A DNA stretch of 64,000 nt from Cylindrotheca closterium (Eukaryota > Bacillariophyta > Bacillariophyceae > Bacillariales > Bacillariaceae): the NCBI GenBank assembly GCA_933822405.4, contig CAKOGP040001869.1, positions 120,641-184,640 of the forward strand, in the 5' to 3' direction. Below the pieces are notes generated by a model. The model was not told the DNA's origin. It saw nothing but the letters and a program-made list of their open reading frames with translations, and did not search any database. Below, piece after piece: positions 19,554 to 31,454 of this stretch. How positions within the stretch are numbered: position 1 is the stretch's first letter; each line of letters begins with the position of its first letter. The position numbers were made by a program, and so were the translations under genes.

Positions 19554-22500
19554 ATGGCGGACATTTCAAAAATGACAAAGGAGGAGATGCTCGCCCAAAG
19601 TAATATTGGGAAAGGAGATCTTGTGATCGGCCAGGAATACTTTGGATCTACGATCACAAGTGTCAAGCAAGAAGTCACGGAGAAGGATGATTATTATCAC
19701 ATCAAACGAACTGTTTCATTGGCGAACGGCTTTATGCTGATGGAAGAGTCAAAAAGGCATACTAGTAATGGAGTGGTGGAATCTAAAGAATATGGAGCGG
19801 ATGCTGAAGACGCGGAGCCAGCACCAAAGAAGGATGATACTGAAGCTCGGGAAAAAGCTCGAGCGCTATTGGCGAAGCGTAAATCCGATAAAGCCTCAAA
19901 GAAGAAGGACAAGGTCAAAAAGGAAAAGAAGAAGAAGAAGAAGAAGAGGGAAAGTAAAACAGATGATGAAGAACCTGAACCTGGGAGTTCTGCAAACAAG
20001 TCAGAAGAATTGAAGCCACCCGAGCCTGAACCTGAACCTGAGCCTGAACCTGAGCCTGAACCTGAGCCTGAACCTGAACCTGAGCCTGAACCAGTCCGAA
20101 GAGCTCCGTCACCATCTCCTGAACCAGAGCCGGAACCTGAACTTGAACCGGTCCAAAGAGCTCCATCACCGTCTCCAGAGCCGGAACCTGAACCTGAACC
20201 AGAGCCAGTGCCTGAACCGGAACCGGAACCAAAAAAGCCTGGAATCTTGGACGATAGCTGGGATATTCTTAACGCTAGGGTGTATCCAAAATCTGAAGCA
20301 CCAGCGACTGCAAATGAGGATGAAGACGAACCACACGAAGGTGTTTGGAAGCACGATGACACTACAGATGAATCTCAGTGGCCTACAATGGATGTCGAAA
20401 TATATAGAGAGAAACCGACGGATCTAAAGAAAGAAGAACCATGCGGAATCGTTTCAGTAGGAAATGATTCGAAACCAAATCGAGTTGGAAAGTTGAATCC
20501 TGATCAACTCAAATTCTTTGCGCCTGGAGAGAAGCAGGATCCTGGAGACTGGAGTTTGGGATTCTGGAGGCCAAAATATGATAGAGATATGTCCTGGAAA
20601 CCACCAGGTCCAAAGATGAAAGACGAACCCAAGAAATTGGATCTTCCAGATTGGCTCAAAAATAAGAACTTTGCTCCTCAGAAAGCAACTGTATATCCTC
20701 TACAGAAAGCACCAAAGAGTGTCATCGATGATAAACCGCGTGGGGTTTGGAAACCTAAAATCCCAATACCGGATGATGTCAAACCAGAGGAAATCGTTTT
20801 GCATCCAACAAGCGCAACTATTGACGACGGTAAGAAGAATGGCCTGTGGGGGACCAAACCAGATTCGACGCCAAATGACAACGGCCAATGGCAACCCGAA
20901 CATCTCCTCGTATATCCGCCTGGTGAAACTCCTGATGATGACAACGAATGCACCCTTCGTGGGAAATGGGATAAACCAGAGGACGAGAAGAAAACTCCCG
21001 GTAAACTCGCTCCACCGACGGACGAAAAAAAACCGAACGATGGGAAGAAAAGTGTTGGAAAACTTAAATTACCTGGTGTATTCGGCAGTCAGCCAGCTTC
21101 CGATACGTTGAGTAGCGCTGCCCCCAGAGGAAGAAAGTGGACTCCAAAACCAAAGCCAGCAGCCAAACCTGACGAGGAAGGAACAGATTCAGCTTTGAAG
21201 CCTGGAGAGAAATCGATTGATGCCCCAGCTGCGGTTGCTGATTGGGATAAATTCCAAGCAACCGTTGTTCCACTATCCAAGAAACGACTTGGAGCCGATC
21301 TGGCAACAAAGAAAGGAGATTGTGTTGGAGTATGGGAGACTGAGGATGGTACAGACGATTCAGGTTGGGATCCCTTACATGTTGTTGTCTACAGAACCAA
21401 ACCAGATAATATTAAACCTGAAGATTCAACTGGACTTGTGGCCATCCCAGAGGATGTTAAAGACAAACCCATCCGGAAGTTGATGCCAGAGCAAATAAAA
21501 TTTTTTTTACCTGGGTTGAAGCCAAGTGACGAGTCTAGAGACAAATTGATAGGGTCATGGGTTGGAGGCAGCTTCCCACCGTCAAGCGAAAGTGCCCCAA
21601 AAAATCCAAAAATTGGAAACTTTCCCATTTGGACATGTGGTAAGGAATCGATCCCTATAAAGGCTCTTGTCTTCCCACGGCAAAGGGCTCCAAAAGAGAA
21701 TAAAATGGACGAAGATCCAAAGGGAATTTGGAAGTCCAAGGACCCGCTTCCCGATGACTGGGTTCCAAAGGAAGTCATCATCCACCCGAATAATGCATCA
21801 ATTGACAAAGGCACTCCAAATGGTGTTTGGGGTACGAACTTGAATTCAGCACCTGACAAAGATGGACAATGGAAACCAGAAGATGTACTCTTTTATCCAC
21901 CAAATGAATCTCCTGATGATGATTGTAATACGCTGGGTAAATGGACTCTTGGCGACAATGAAGAATGGCCACCTACTTCAGATGGACCAACAAAGCCACA
22001 GCGCTCCCATTCTCCTCACTATGCCCGTGATGTTGGCGATCGGGGAAGACAGATTCCTGACGATATTCCAAGAGAGATTATGGGTATCCCGGACGAGCTT
22101 CCACCGTGGCAAAAGGACAATGATTGGAAAGATGGAAAGGCTGTCGTTTATCCTGAAGGAAAGGCTCCCAAGAACAACAATGATAACGTTTCGCGAGGCA
22201 CATGGCGATCAAGAGACACATTACCCGACGACTGGATCCCGCAAGAGGTCACAATCTATCCGCAGCATACGGCTGTAAGTGACGATATGCCAAACGGGGT
22301 GTGGGGGACTGACCCTACTTCAAAACCTGATGAGAACGGTCAATACAAGCCAAAGGATGTGGTTTTCTATCCTCCAAGTGAGACTGTAGATGAAGAAGTC
22401 ACACCCCGTGGAAAGTGGGCTCTTGGAGAAAAGAGTAAATGGCCGCCGCCATCTGAGTCGCCCCAAAAACCTCGAAGAACATTCTCACCGTACCAGCCAA

Positions 22501-25500
22501 GGCAAGCAGACATGGAAAATGAACCGGGAATGATTGGGACAATATCAATGGGCGGTGACAATGATTGGGTGCCAATCAAGGCTATTGTCTTTCCTACCAA
22601 GCAAGCTCCAGAAGAGAACAAAGTTGATGAAGAGCCAAAGGGAATTTGGAAGTCCAAGGACCCGCTTCCGGATGACTGGGTTCCAAAGGAAGTCATCATC
22701 CACCCAAATAATGCATCAATTGCTGAAAACACTCCAAACGGTGTTTGGGGTACGAACTTGAATTCAGCACCTGACAAAGATGGACAATGGAAACCAGAAG
22801 ATGTACTCTTTTATCCACCAAATGAATCTCCTGATGATGATTGTAATACGCTGGGTAAATGGACTCTTGGCGACAATGAAGAATGGCCACCTACTTCAGA
22901 TGGACCAACAAAGCCACAGCGCTCCCATTCTCCTCACTATGCCCGTGATGTTGGCGATCGGGGAAGACAGATTCCTGACGATATTCCAAGAGAGATTATG
23001 GGTATCCCGGACGAGCTTCCACCGTGGCAAAAGGACAATGATTGGAAAGATGGAAAGGCTGTCGTTTATCCTGAAGGAAAGGCTCCCAAGAACAACAATG
23101 ATAACGTTTCGCGAGGCACATGGCGATCAAGAGACACATTACCCGACGACTGGATCCCGCAAGAGGTCACAATCTATCCGCAGCATACGGCTGTAAGTGA
23201 CGATATGCCAAACGGGGTGTGGGGGACTGACCCTACTTCAAAACCTGATGAGAACGGTCAATACAAGCCAAAGGATGTGGTTTTCTATCCTCCAAGTGAG
23301 ACTGTAGATGAAGAAGTTGTCCCCCGTGGACGATGGGAGTTGGGAGAAAAGAGTAAATGGCCACCACCATCTGAACTACCAAGGAAACCCCACCGCACTG
23401 TCTCTCGTAATCTGGAGCCAACTACCAAGACCAAAGAAGGTGATGCAGATGGGAAACCAGCAGTTCACAAGCTTCCAATCTGGCAAACTGATGACGACTG
23501 GGTCGAAGACAAGGCAATGGTTTATCCTAAGTCGAAGGTTCCAAGAGACAACACAGACGCATTGTCCAAGGGAACATGGAGGTCGAGGGACTTGCTTCCG
23601 GATGACTGGATTCCTCAAGAGGTTATGATATACCAACAGACACCTGATTTAAGTGACGATACGCCAAATGGTGTGTGGGGAACTGACCCAGCTTCAAAAC
23701 CCGATGAAAATGGGCAGTTTAAGCCAAAGGATGTCCTTTTCTACCCCCCAAGCGAATCTCCAGAGGAAGAAATTGTCCCTCGAGGAAGATGGGCAATGGG
23801 CAGCAAAAAGCAATGGCCACCAGCCTCCGAGGAATCGCCAAAGATACCACATCGCGTGAGCTCACTGAAACGGCAGAAAGAGACAACGACGCTGCCTGTT
23901 TGGCAAGACAAGGATGATTGGGTGCCAGTGAAGGCAATTGTATTCCCCAAGAATGAAGCTCCAGAAGAAAATCGGGATGATACATCAAGGGGCATTTGGA
24001 AATCGAAGGACCCGCTGCCGGAAGATATGGTGCCAAGTGAAGTCATAATACATCCAACCAATGCCCAAATCGACAAGGATGCTCCTACTGGCGTATGGGG
24101 AACCAACTCTTTTTCAACTCCAGATGAAAATGGGCAGTGGAAACCTGAAGATGTTTTCTTCTATCCTCCAAGCGAGAAACCACAAGAAGACTGTACTCCC
24201 CGCGGTAGATGGGAATTGGGAGAAGATACGCCTTCTTGGCCACCCACAACTAGGCCTCCAAAGCAACCCAACCGTGTGGAGAGTCCAGCATCAAGGCAAC
24301 GCCCTGCGCAAGATGCTTCAAAGTTGAAAGCCCCTTTGCCTTTTGACGGAAGTGGTCATTCAAGGAGCCAACGTCGCAAATCCCAGCAGCGACCATCGTT
24401 ACCGTCAATTCTGGAAGAAAACTGGGATTCTCTTCCTGCCACAGTTATTCCACCCTGTGACTCCAATGAGGCACCGGAAGATTCAACGGAACCACATCTC
24501 GGAACTTGGAAGCATGATGACAATATTGATGATAGTGATTGGGCTCCCTATGGTGTCATCATCAGCAAAAATCGACCGGATGGCCTTGGACAAGATGAAC
24601 CTCACGGAGCAGTAGCGGTTGATGAGGGTGCGAAGCCAAATAGCGCTGGAAAGATAGATCCAGAACGGTTGCATTTCTTCACACCAGGAGAAGAACCGAA
24701 GGCTCCTATGAAAAAGGTGGGCATCTGGAGACCTGAATCACCCACAGCAGGATGGCCACCACAGGGGAAAGGATCAAAAAAGCCTAGCTTTCCATCAATT
24801 CTGGACGACAACTGGGACATTCTTCCTGCAATGGTGATTCCAGCCTCAGATGAGGAAGCAGAAAAGACACCTGAAGATCCAAGTGATCCACACCTTGGGA
24901 CCTGGAAGCCAAATAAGGATACAAATGATAAAGATTGGGCTCCATTTGAAGTCGTGGTCAACAAAACTGAACCAGATGACATCTCCGAAGATGAACCTCA
25001 CGGCATTGTTGCAGTTCCAAAGGGTGTTGAACCAAACGATGCAGGCAAGTTGGATCCCAAGGATTTGCTCTTCCTTCCACCAGGAGAGAAGCCTGATTCT
25101 GGTATGAAGGAAGTTGGTCACTGGAGACCAAAGAAAGTTGACGGAGACTGGCCTCCGCCAAAGAAGGGTTTTACAAAAGCACAGCTTCCAACAAACAAGC
25201 TACCAAAGTGGCAGACTGATAGCGATTGGACCAAGGGCAGAGCCGTAGTTTACCCGAAGGAAATTGCACCGAAGAAGAACGAGGACAATGTCACCAGAGG
25301 TAGTTGGCATACAGAGACACCGCTATCAGAAGAGTCATTCGCAGACCTTTTGGAACCCCAAGAGGTCACCATTCAACCAGTTGGTGCAGAGCAAAAAGCA
25401 GATGTTCCAAATGGAGTTTGGGGAACAAATGTAGCCTCGGAACCTGACGAAAATGGACAATGGAAACCCGAAGATGTTCTCTTTTATCCTCCCAACAAGA

Positions 25501-28064
25501 ATCCTGGAGAGGGATATATACCAAGAGGACGATGGTCCCTTGTTGGCAGCGCTCCCAGATCCCTTCTTTCCCCCCAGCCACCAAAACGATCAAGCTCTCC
25601 CTCTCCTATTCTTCCTAGAAAAGGAGAATGGTCTGCAAGAAGCCCAACGACTCCAAATTCCTCAAGACAAGTTGGAAAATTAAAAGTGCCCAATGTTTTT
25701 GGTGAAATGGCTCCACCCATTAGTCCTGGACGCCCTGGTCGTCGTCCAAAACGAGTCTCAAAGCTGAAAAGAGAAAGCAGTTTGGTGAATTGTGACAAAT
25801 CCATCCTAGACGATAATTGGACGACACTTCCTGCAAAGGTATTCCCAGTATCAGCGGCCATCAACATGGCTGCTCCTGATGCGACTGATCCAGTTATTGG
25901 AGTCTGGAAGCCAAAGGACAACAGCAATGACTCGAATTGGGCACCTCTAGAGGTGATTGTGGAGAAGGAGGAACCCAAAGATTTGGACCCAGATGAGCCA
26001 CATGGAATTGTTGGTGTCAAGGAAAATGCAAAACCCACAGTTAATGGAAAACTTAAACCAACTGATGTTGTTTTTTATCCACCTGGGGAGGAACCACAGC
26101 CAGGTGATGATGTCAAGAAGGTTGGTTCCTGGAGAGATGGCAAACTGAATAAGAAGTGGCCCCCAGCAACTGTTGAGGAAGATTCCACGGATAAGAAGGC
26201 AAAATCAAATAATGCTGTTCCATCAGTTGTGGACAACAATTGGGACACCCTTCCCGCTGTTGTGATTCCAGCTTCAGACGCAAATAACGCACCGGAAGAT
26301 GCAACTGATCCACACCTTGGAACTTGGAAGCAAAACGACATGACAGATGACAAGGATTGGAGCCCACTAGATGTTGTAGTCAATAGGACTGAACCTGATG
26401 ATTTTGCTCCCAATGAACCGCACGGTATAGTAGTTATTCCTGAAGATTCTAAACCAAATTCTTTTGGCAGGTTGGATCCAAAAGACCTCCAATTCCTTGC
26501 ACCAGGCAAAAAGCCTGATACTGGTATGAAGGAAGTTGGCCATTGGAGACCAAAGCAATGGAACGGCAAGTGGCCGCCAACAAAGAAATCTGCAGAGAAA
26601 TCACCTCCTCTAACCAAGAAGCTACCAAAGTGGCAGACTGACAGTGGCTGGAGAAAAGACTCGGCTATCATTTTCCAGCCTGACAAAGCACCAAAGAAGA
26701 ACAAGGATAACGTGAGCAGGGGTATTTGGAAAACAGATGAACCTTTACCAGCCGCTTTACCAGCGCAAGAGGTTATTATTCAACCCATTGGTGCAGAGCT
26801 AGAGGACGAAGGCAAACAAAACGGAGTATGGGGTACCAGTGCAGATTCTGTGCCCGATGAAAATGGACAGTACAAACCCGGCAATGTTTTGTTTTATCCT
26901 CCCACCAAGGAACCTGGAGAGGAGTGTATCCCAAGAGGTCGATGGTCACTTGTTGGTCCTGCCCCCGAGTCTGTTGCTTCTGCATCCACAAAACCAACCC
27001 GCATCCTTTCGCCGATGGCTCCTAGCAACAAGGAATTCAAATCGCCTCGCCTACCAGGGAAAGTTGAAAGTAACGGAAGTGAAGAAGAAGCAGCAAAGTT
27101 AGCAAGAAAGGTTGGAAAGCTCAAGGTGCCTTTTGCTTTTGGCCAGAAGCCAAATACGGATGCTCCTATCAGCCCAGGGCGAGCTCTAAGTCGATCACCT
27201 GGTCGCCCTGGATCTGCTCGCCGCCCACTTCGCATGTCCAAATTCAACAAACAAGCAAGTTGGGTGAATCGCGGAAAGTCCCTCCTGGACGATGACTGGG
27301 CCACACTTCCAGCTAAGGTCATTCCAAAATCAACATCCAAAGATGTTGTCCCTGATGTAACCAATCCTGTGATTGGTGTTTGGAAGCACAAGGATGACGC
27401 CACAGACGACTCCGATTGGGGTCCTCTGGATGTGATTGTTGCAAAGGAAGAACCTAAAGACCTGGCCCCAAATGAACCACATGGAGTGGTCGTTGTCAAA
27501 CGGGATGCAAAGCCCACAACAGATGGAAAGCTGAAACCGGACGAGGTTGTTTTCTATCCACCTGGAGAAGAGCCTGAACAGGACATGAATAAAGTGGGTA
27601 CATGGAGAACTGGCAAGTTGAATAGTCCATGGCCGCCAGCAAAGATTGATAAAGCAGCAGCCCCCATTAGAAGAGGCAAATTGGCAACTCCAGTTATCTC
27701 GGGAGAACCCAAGGTTGCAGGCATCAAAAAAGTTCTGACGAAGACTGAAGATGATGAATCTGGAAAGGGCGACGGTGTTGCTACAAAAGCTGCAGAAAAA
27801 GAGCCAAACCCCGATGAAGCAACTGATTCCAAGCCTGCTGCTGAGAAACCAGTGATTGAACCAACCTCAACCACTACAGCCCAGCCACCGCCAAAACCTT
27901 TTCGAGCTTCAACAAGTGTGATCCAAGCAACCAAGCCAAAGCCACAACCACTACGAGCTTCAACAAGTGTGATCCAAGCAACCAAGCAGGATCCCAATAA
28001 TCCTCCTGCACCACGAAAGAGAGTCGGAAAGCTGAAGTTACCAGCTGCCTTCAGCGGGAAGTAA
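19554..28064 (+). CDS. Giant GVW/WPP-module repeat protein, 2836 aa
   Basis: One uninterrupted 8.5-kb exon; ATG at 19554 in an ACCATGG context. The N-terminal ~70 residues ([32 protein letters not shown]) match the upstream paralogue. Next come a Lys-rich block ([12 protein letters not shown]) and a ~70-aa Pro-Glu stalk (20023-20235). I then count 16 modules: 7 of type A ([12 protein letters not shown] ... DEPHGIV ... GHWRP ... WPP) and 9 of type B (KLPKWQTD ... [23 protein letters not shown] ... RGRW ... WPP), in the order A B A B6 A A B A A B A. Tags of the form VGKLKxPxxF occur near 21055, 25670, 27110 and at the C-terminus. No signal peptide, membrane span or catalytic motif is visible, so a structural or scaffold role is inference. 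Composition is rich in Pro, Asp, Glu, Lys and Trp. Confidence 0.9.
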   Translation: MADISKMTKEEMLAQSNIGKGDLVIGQEYFGSTITSVKQEVTEKDDYYHIKRTVSLANGFMLMEESKRHTSNGVVESKEYGADAEDAEPAPKKDDTEAREKARALLAKRKSDKASKKKDKVKKEKKKKKKKRESKTDDEEPEPGSSANKSEELKPPEPEPEPEPEPEPEPEPEPEPEPEPVRRAPSPSPEPEPEPELEPVQRAPSPSPEPEPEPEPEPVPEPEPEPKKPGILDDSWDILNARVYPKSEAPATANEDEDEPHEGVWKHDDTTDESQWPTMDVEIYREKPTDLKKEEPCGIVSVGNDSKPNRVGKLNPDQLKFFAPGEKQDPGDWSLGFWRPKYDRDMSWKPPGPKMKDEPKKLDLPDWLKNKNFAPQKATVYPLQKAPKSVIDDKPRGVWKPKIPIPDDVKPEEIVLHPTSATIDDGKKNGLWGTKPDSTPNDNGQWQPEHLLVYPPGETPDDDNECTLRGKWDKPEDEKKTPGKLAPPTDEKKPNDGKKSVGKLKLPGVFGSQPASDTLSSAAPRGRKWTPKPKPAAKPDEEGTDSALKPGEKSIDAPAAVADWDKFQATVVPLSKKRLGADLATKKGDCVGVWETEDGTDDSGWDPLHVVVYRTKPDNIKPEDSTGLVAIPEDVKDKPIRKLMPEQIKFFLPGLKPSDESRDKLIGSWVGGSFPPSSESAPKNPKIGNFPIWTCGKESIPIKALVFPRQRAPKENKMDEDPKGIWKSKDPLPDDWVPKEVIIHPNNASIDKGTPNGVWGTNLNSAPDKDGQWKPEDVLFYPPNESPDDDCNTLGKWTLGDNEEWPPTSDGPTKPQRSHSPHYARDVGDRGRQIPDDIPREIMGIPDELPPWQKDNDWKDGKAVVYPEGKAPKNNNDNVSRGTWRSRDTLPDDWIPQEVTIYPQHTAVSDDMPNGVWGTDPTSKPDENGQYKPKDVVFYPPSETVDEEVTPRGKWALGEKSKWPPPSESPQKPRRTFSPYQPRQADMENEPGMIGTISMGGDNDWVPIKAIVFPTKQAPEENKVDEEPKGIWKSKDPLPDDWVPKEVIIHPNNASIAENTPNGVWGTNLNSAPDKDGQWKPEDVLFYPPNESPDDDCNTLGKWTLGDNEEWPPTSDGPTKPQRSHSPHYARDVGDRGRQIPDDIPREIMGIPDELPPWQKDNDWKDGKAVVYPEGKAPKNNNDNVSRGTWRSRDTLPDDWIPQEVTIYPQHTAVSDDMPNGVWGTDPTSKPDENGQYKPKDVVFYPPSETVDEEVVPRGRWELGEKSKWPPPSELPRKPHRTVSRNLEPTTKTKEGDADGKPAVHKLPIWQTDDDWVEDKAMVYPKSKVPRDNTDALSKGTWRSRDLLPDDWIPQEVMIYQQTPDLSDDTPNGVWGTDPASKPDENGQFKPKDVLFYPPSESPEEEIVPRGRWAMGSKKQWPPASEESPKIPHRVSSLKRQKETTTLPVWQDKDDWVPVKAIVFPKNEAPEENRDDTSRGIWKSKDPLPEDMVPSEVIIHPTNAQIDKDAPTGVWGTNSFSTPDENGQWKPEDVFFYPPSEKPQEDCTPRGRWELGEDTPSWPPTTRPPKQPNRVESPASRQRPAQDASKLKAPLPFDGSGHSRSQRRKSQQRPSLPSILEENWDSLPATVIPPCDSNEAPEDSTEPHLGTWKHDDNIDDSDWAPYGVIISKNRPDGLGQDEPHGAVAVDEGAKPNSAGKIDPERLHFFTPGEEPKAPMKKVGIWRPESPTAGWPPQGKGSKKPSFPSILDDNWDILPAMVIPASDEEAEKTPEDPSDPHLGTWKPNKDTNDKDWAPFEVVVNKTEPDDISEDEPHGIVAVPKGVEPNDAGKLDPKDLLFLPPGEKPDSGMKEVGHWRPKKVDGDWPPPKKGFTKAQLPTNKLPKWQTDSDWTKGRAVVYPKEIAPKKNEDNVTRGSWHTETPLSEESFADLLEPQEVTIQPVGAEQKADVPNGVWGTNVASEPDENGQWKPEDVLFYPPNKNPGEGYIPRGRWSLVGSAPRSLLSPQPPKRSSSPSPILPRKGEWSARSPTTPNSSRQVGKLKVPNVFGEMAPPISPGRPGRRPKRVSKLKRESSLVNCDKSILDDNWTTLPAKVFPVSAAINMAAPDATDPVIGVWKPKDNSNDSNWAPLEVIVEKEEPKDLDPDEPHGIVGVKENAKPTVNGKLKPTDVVFYPPGEEPQPGDDVKKVGSWRDGKLNKKWPPATVEEDSTDKKAKSNNAVPSVVDNNWDTLPAVVIPASDANNAPEDATDPHLGTWKQNDMTDDKDWSPLDVVVNRTEPDDFAPNEPHGIVVIPEDSKPNSFGRLDPKDLQFLAPGKKPDTGMKEVGHWRPKQWNGKWPPTKKSAEKSPPLTKKLPKWQTDSGWRKDSAIIFQPDKAPKKNKDNVSRGIWKTDEPLPAALPAQEVIIQPIGAELEDEGKQNGVWGTSADSVPDENGQYKPGNVLFYPPTKEPGEECIPRGRWSLVGPAPESVASASTKPTRILSPMAPSNKEFKSPRLPGKVESNGSEEEAAKLARKVGKLKVPFAFGQKPNTDAPISPGRALSRSPGRPGSARRPLRMSKFNKQASWVNRGKSLLDDDWATLPAKVIPKSTSKDVVPDVTNPVIGVWKHKDDATDDSDWGPLDVIVAKEEPKDLAPNEPHGVVVVKRDAKPTTDGKLKPDEVVFYPPGEEPEQDMNKVGTWRTGKLNSPWPPAKIDKAAAPIRRGKLATPVISGEPKVAGIKKVLTKTEDDESGKGDGVATKAAEKEPNPDEATDSKPAAEKPVIEPTSTTTAQPPPKPFRASTSVIQATKPKPQPLRASTSVIQATKQDPNNPPAPRKRVGKLKLPAAFSGK
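20023..20235 (+). repeat. Hexanucleotide GARCCT repeat coding for a Pro-Glu stalk
   Basis: gagcct/gaacct units alternate and encode (Pro-Glu)n, interrupted twice by the related segments [10 protein letters not shown] and [10 protein letters not shown]. The stretch separates the N-terminal domain from the first module of the giant protein. Confidence 0.9.
21822..22399 (+). repeat. Internal direct repeat, copy 1 (578 bp)
   Basis: Read base by base, this matches 22740..23317 without a difference I could see, at an offset of 918 bp. Similarity continues with scattered changes upstream to about 21710. It covers the end of one B module and most of the next. Confidence 0.9.
22740..23317 (+). repeat. 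Internal direct repeat, copy 2 (578 bp)
   Basis: Second copy of the 578-bp identical stretch. The offset of 918 bp is 306 codons, i.e. two B modules, so the reading frame is kept. Confidence 0.9.
27903..27987 (+). repeat. 34-bp direct repeat near the C-terminus of the giant gene
   Basis: The 34 bp at 27903..27936 recur at 27954..27987 (offset 51 bp, 17 codons) and encode [11 protein letters not shown] twice. Confidence 0.9.
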
Positions 28065-28180
28065 AAATGAGTAATAATGTTTTAAAAAGACCAGTGAAAA
28101 CAAATTTTTAAATATTGGAATATAAATTTTGCCAACATTTTCGTAGTCATATTCACATTTTTGAAATTCGTAAAATTGAT

Positions 28181-30727
28181 ATGATTCATTCGTTCATTCA
28201 TGGATTCATGGATTCAGTCGCCAACACCAACCATCGTCGAATTGAAAATCGCCTTTGCTCCTCAATGCCTTCCTTTATGGCATCGCCGATGCCATTTGCA
28301 TCGCCAGGGCGCGAAGCTTATTCTGAAAATGCACCTGCTAATGATAAGTCGTCGGTGCGATTGTCTTGCCTGAGTCCAGACGGCCGATCGGTTCATTCTC
28401 TTTCAATTGTAAGAGGACAAGGCCTCATTGAAACTCGTACCCTCCCATTGGATGGAACAGTAGAAGACAACGATGCGTCACCTTCTGGACCCTCTCTAAT
28501 ACGTGCCATACTGCCAGAGCAGATATCGCAAGCGTTGAGGAGATATCCGGCAATAGCACTACTTTGTGTGGATGTCGAATCCAATGCAACTTCCACTGTA
28601 CACCAAAGCCTGCCAAAACTGTGTTTGTACACACAGAGGGACGTCTTCGTTCTCGAAATTGGTTACCAAGTCACACCTGGAGTATCACAGACAGACAGAA
28701 CTGTTGTCAAGGTTACGGAACCTTTTGAAGGAGTCTTATTGGGATCCTCTCCTGGAACACGCGTTGTTTGCATTCGTCAGGCTCCTCAGCGTCACAATGG
28801 GTTTGCCATCATGTGCCCACCAAAATCGATGGCCATGATGATATTCGATCCCGAATCTAGCGAAACTAGCGTGGTGCTATACCACGGAACAAACGATACT
28901 ACCACTACGGCACTCGTGTACGGACAAGAACTCTATGACAAGAAGGATCATTTTACTAATTTTTGTTTTGGCCAATCGAGCGCCCTTTCACTTTTGTCCA
29001 ACACATCTATCATGATGTTGAAAGGATCCGGCGATGTATACATTGCTGGACCAGCTCTATTTCGAGGATCGGTGGTCCCCAGAGCTTTATTGGACACATC
29101 TTTGGAGTACTTGAGAAATGAAATCCAACAAACCGAACCGAATACTCCCAAGTGGCGGCAGACGCGATTGGCGTTGCAAAATCTAGCGGATGCATTTCCA
29201 GTTGGGGTAAAAGCTCAATTCTTGACAGCCGAAGCCCAGTCACCAATCTTTGAAGTCCCAGCTCAACTCCAAGGACCGGCTTTGATTGGTGAAGAATCCG
29301 ACGAGTTGGAAAGTATGGCCACTTGCATCGAATCGTTTGCAGCAGGAAATCTTGTTGGTTTTGCCATTGGACACACAGAAGGAATTGTCGAGTTCGGTGT
29401 GCTCGTTCCGAGCACTCTTGTTCCTCGATTTGCTTCAGAAAGCCACAAGGACATGCAGGTCTTGGACGATGAGTTCATCGGTGGAATGGTCATTACTCGT
29501 ATCGATCTGCGCGATGAGGAGGGCGATTTCGATCCGACCTCAAGCATGAACCTTGTCAAAGATCCATTGATCGATTCTGTTTTGCATTGCGTAACGGGGA
29601 CCCAAATCATCAGCGTTTCCACCAACACTCTCAAGATTATTGCCAAGGAGCTCAGTGATCAAGTCGGCACCGGGATGATGTCACCAATACTGAAACCGAA
29701 AACTGCTCAACCGAATACTACTGCTTGGCCGTGCTTGGACGTTACGAGTACTGAAGGCAACATTAATCGTGTCGTGGGTGCTGTTGTGAGTGGCGATGTC
29801 CAATTTGGTCACGTTCTGATTGCTCGACTTTCCAACAGTAAGTACTCTACTTCCCGAAGTTGCAACTTCTAAATGCATGACACAAATATTTCAAATCTGA
29901 CACTATATTTCTTACGCACATCAGACTCGATGGTCGCGGTCAATCTGACAGAGGCCCGCTTGTTGAAGGAAATGGAGATCTTTGACAAAAAGGAAGCCGG
30001 AAGTGCAAGTGATGCTAGGGTTGCAGAACTGAGCAATATAGCACCCCTGCACCAGATTATCGAACCACTTGCAAAGCAAGTAGTAGAAGGACTTGGGGGA
30101 CTGACAAAGGTTGTTGGAAGTGCCACTCCAATTGCCGCTGCGACTCCAGACCAGTTGGCAGCGGCAGTCGCGATCAAACAGAGTTGCGACGAGAAGATTT
30201 ATCTGCCACTAATTGAAATTACCGAACACTTGAAGAGTCGAAAGGAGATATTATCAGTCATGTACAAGAATCAAATGCTGCAACTTGACGCTGTTCAAAA
30301 TATGATTTCAAAGTTGAAGGAACGGGAAGCCATCATCAAGGAAATGACAGATGTAGCCAAAGCAAACTCGACCTCGCTCTCTCAGCGCAGTGCTGCAATC
30401 CTTCAATCCAGCAACGATCTAATGCCCAAGCTGTCTCAAGCTGAATACGATTACTTCCAAGAGCTGCGCAAGCTTGAAGAGAAGACTAGACAGTGGACAG
30501 CAGAATTTGAAGGGGTGCACAGTCGAGTCGATAGCCTTCAGCAGACAGTTTACGATGATACAATGCAAACTCTAGATGCGTTGCCGCAACAAAGAACTGA
30601 ATTGAGCCAGCTGCAAGGCAAGTGCACTACTTTGCTTGCCATCTTTGAGGACAAGCTGGATGACGCTGAGATGAAGCTAGATGACATCGCTGATGCTGCG
30701 GGTATGGAGCGAGACTCTGAAATGTAA
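28181..30727 (+). CDS. NUP88: Nucleoporin Nup88-like
   Basis: Two exons, 28181..29837 and 29925..30727, 819 aa. The 87-nt intron starts GTAAGT and ends ACATCAG, phase 1. The first two thirds look like a beta-propeller (repeated short strands such as LCLYTQRDVFVLEIGYQV and ALSLLSNTSIMMLKGSGDVYI), followed by an extended linker and a C-terminal ~200-residue coiled coil (LLKEMEIFDKKEAGS ... SKLKEREAIIKEMTDVA ... YFQELRKLEEKTRQW). This arrangement and the propeller motifs fit Nup88, which holds Nup214 and Nup98 at the cytoplasmic face of the pore. Alternative in-frame ATGs lie at 28208 and later. The start is only ~117 bp from the giant gene's stop. Confidence 0.72.
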
Positions 30728-30800
30728 ACTCTGCAACTGAAACTAATAGGAAGGGTTGTCTCGTCCTTTCCAAACATATGTTTAGCATGGTACTTCACTA

Positions 30801-31454
30801 TTAAAATGTATCCAGGGGGACAAGATATTGTCGGAATTCTCCATCTGATAGTTCAACCTGGAAGTATACTCCTCGGTAATCACCATCATATTGCTCCAGC
30901 ATGGCGTCTCCTGGCTTCCAAAGAGCATCGAACCCGAGGCCAGATTTTCGGATATCCGCAAAGCTGTAAACTCCACCAGAGTTATATTTGATGTAAACGC
31001 CATTTTTGATTTCTAGAGGGACACCATCCTTATCAGCACCGTGCAAGAGACCCCGTGGAAGCTCCAAGGTAGTCACAAACGATTTGAGAGCTTCAATCCC
31101 ATCCTGCATCGAAGATGCACAAATACCCAACATGCATCTTCCTTGTGCAGAATCCTTTGCTCGCTCTTCTGCAGCCGTTTCGGAAAGTATTCGAACTGCG
31201 GTTGGTATATAATCCTTGAGTTTCGAGGCAACTTCGTTGTCACCCTTGCCCCCTGCTGCTTCAGGATTGAAGAATCTGTCCCACTCACCAAGCAACAGAG
31301 ATGCGTCAGCGACGGTTTCAATTGCAGGAGCTTCAGCGTCCTCTGGAGACTGCAGCCAGGTCTTCAGAGAAGGCTCTTGAGCGGAGGCACTGAACGCAAG
31401 TGCCGTGTCCGACAGGTAAGTCGATAGGATAGTCAGAATAAGTATTCGGCTCAT
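30801..31454 (-). CDS. Plastid-targeted protein of unknown function, DUF1824-like
   Basis: Single exon, 217 aa. The N-terminus MSRILILTILSTYLSDTALAF is a signal peptide followed by an ALA-F junction, the ASAF-type motif with Phe at +1 that directs diatom proteins into the plastid stroma. The mature part contains GRCMLGICASSMQDGIEALK and NGVYIKYNSGGVYS, then YDGDYRGVYFQVE. This order (LGIC, YIKYN, Y-G-xRGV) reminds me of the cyanobacterial DUF1824 family, which would fit a plastid origin, but I cannot verify it. The gene converges on Nup88, with ~70 bp between stops. Confidence 0.8.
   Translation of the reverse strand: MSRILILTILSTYLSDTALAFSASAQEPSLKTWLQSPEDAEAPAIETVADASLLLGEWDRFFNPEAAGGKGDNEVASKLKDYIPTAVRILSETAAEERAKDSAQGRCMLGICASSMQDGIEALKSFVTTLELPRGLLHGADKDGVPLEIKNGVYIKYNSGGVYSFADIRKSGLGFDALWKPGDAMLEQYDGDYRGVYFQVELSDGEFRQYLVPLDTF

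Noticed and set aside
19697..20362. Gly-Ser repeat ORF on the minus strand (GSGSGS run)
   Set aside because: It is the reverse reading of the Pro-Glu hexanucleotide repeat of the giant gene; no independent start context or other domain.
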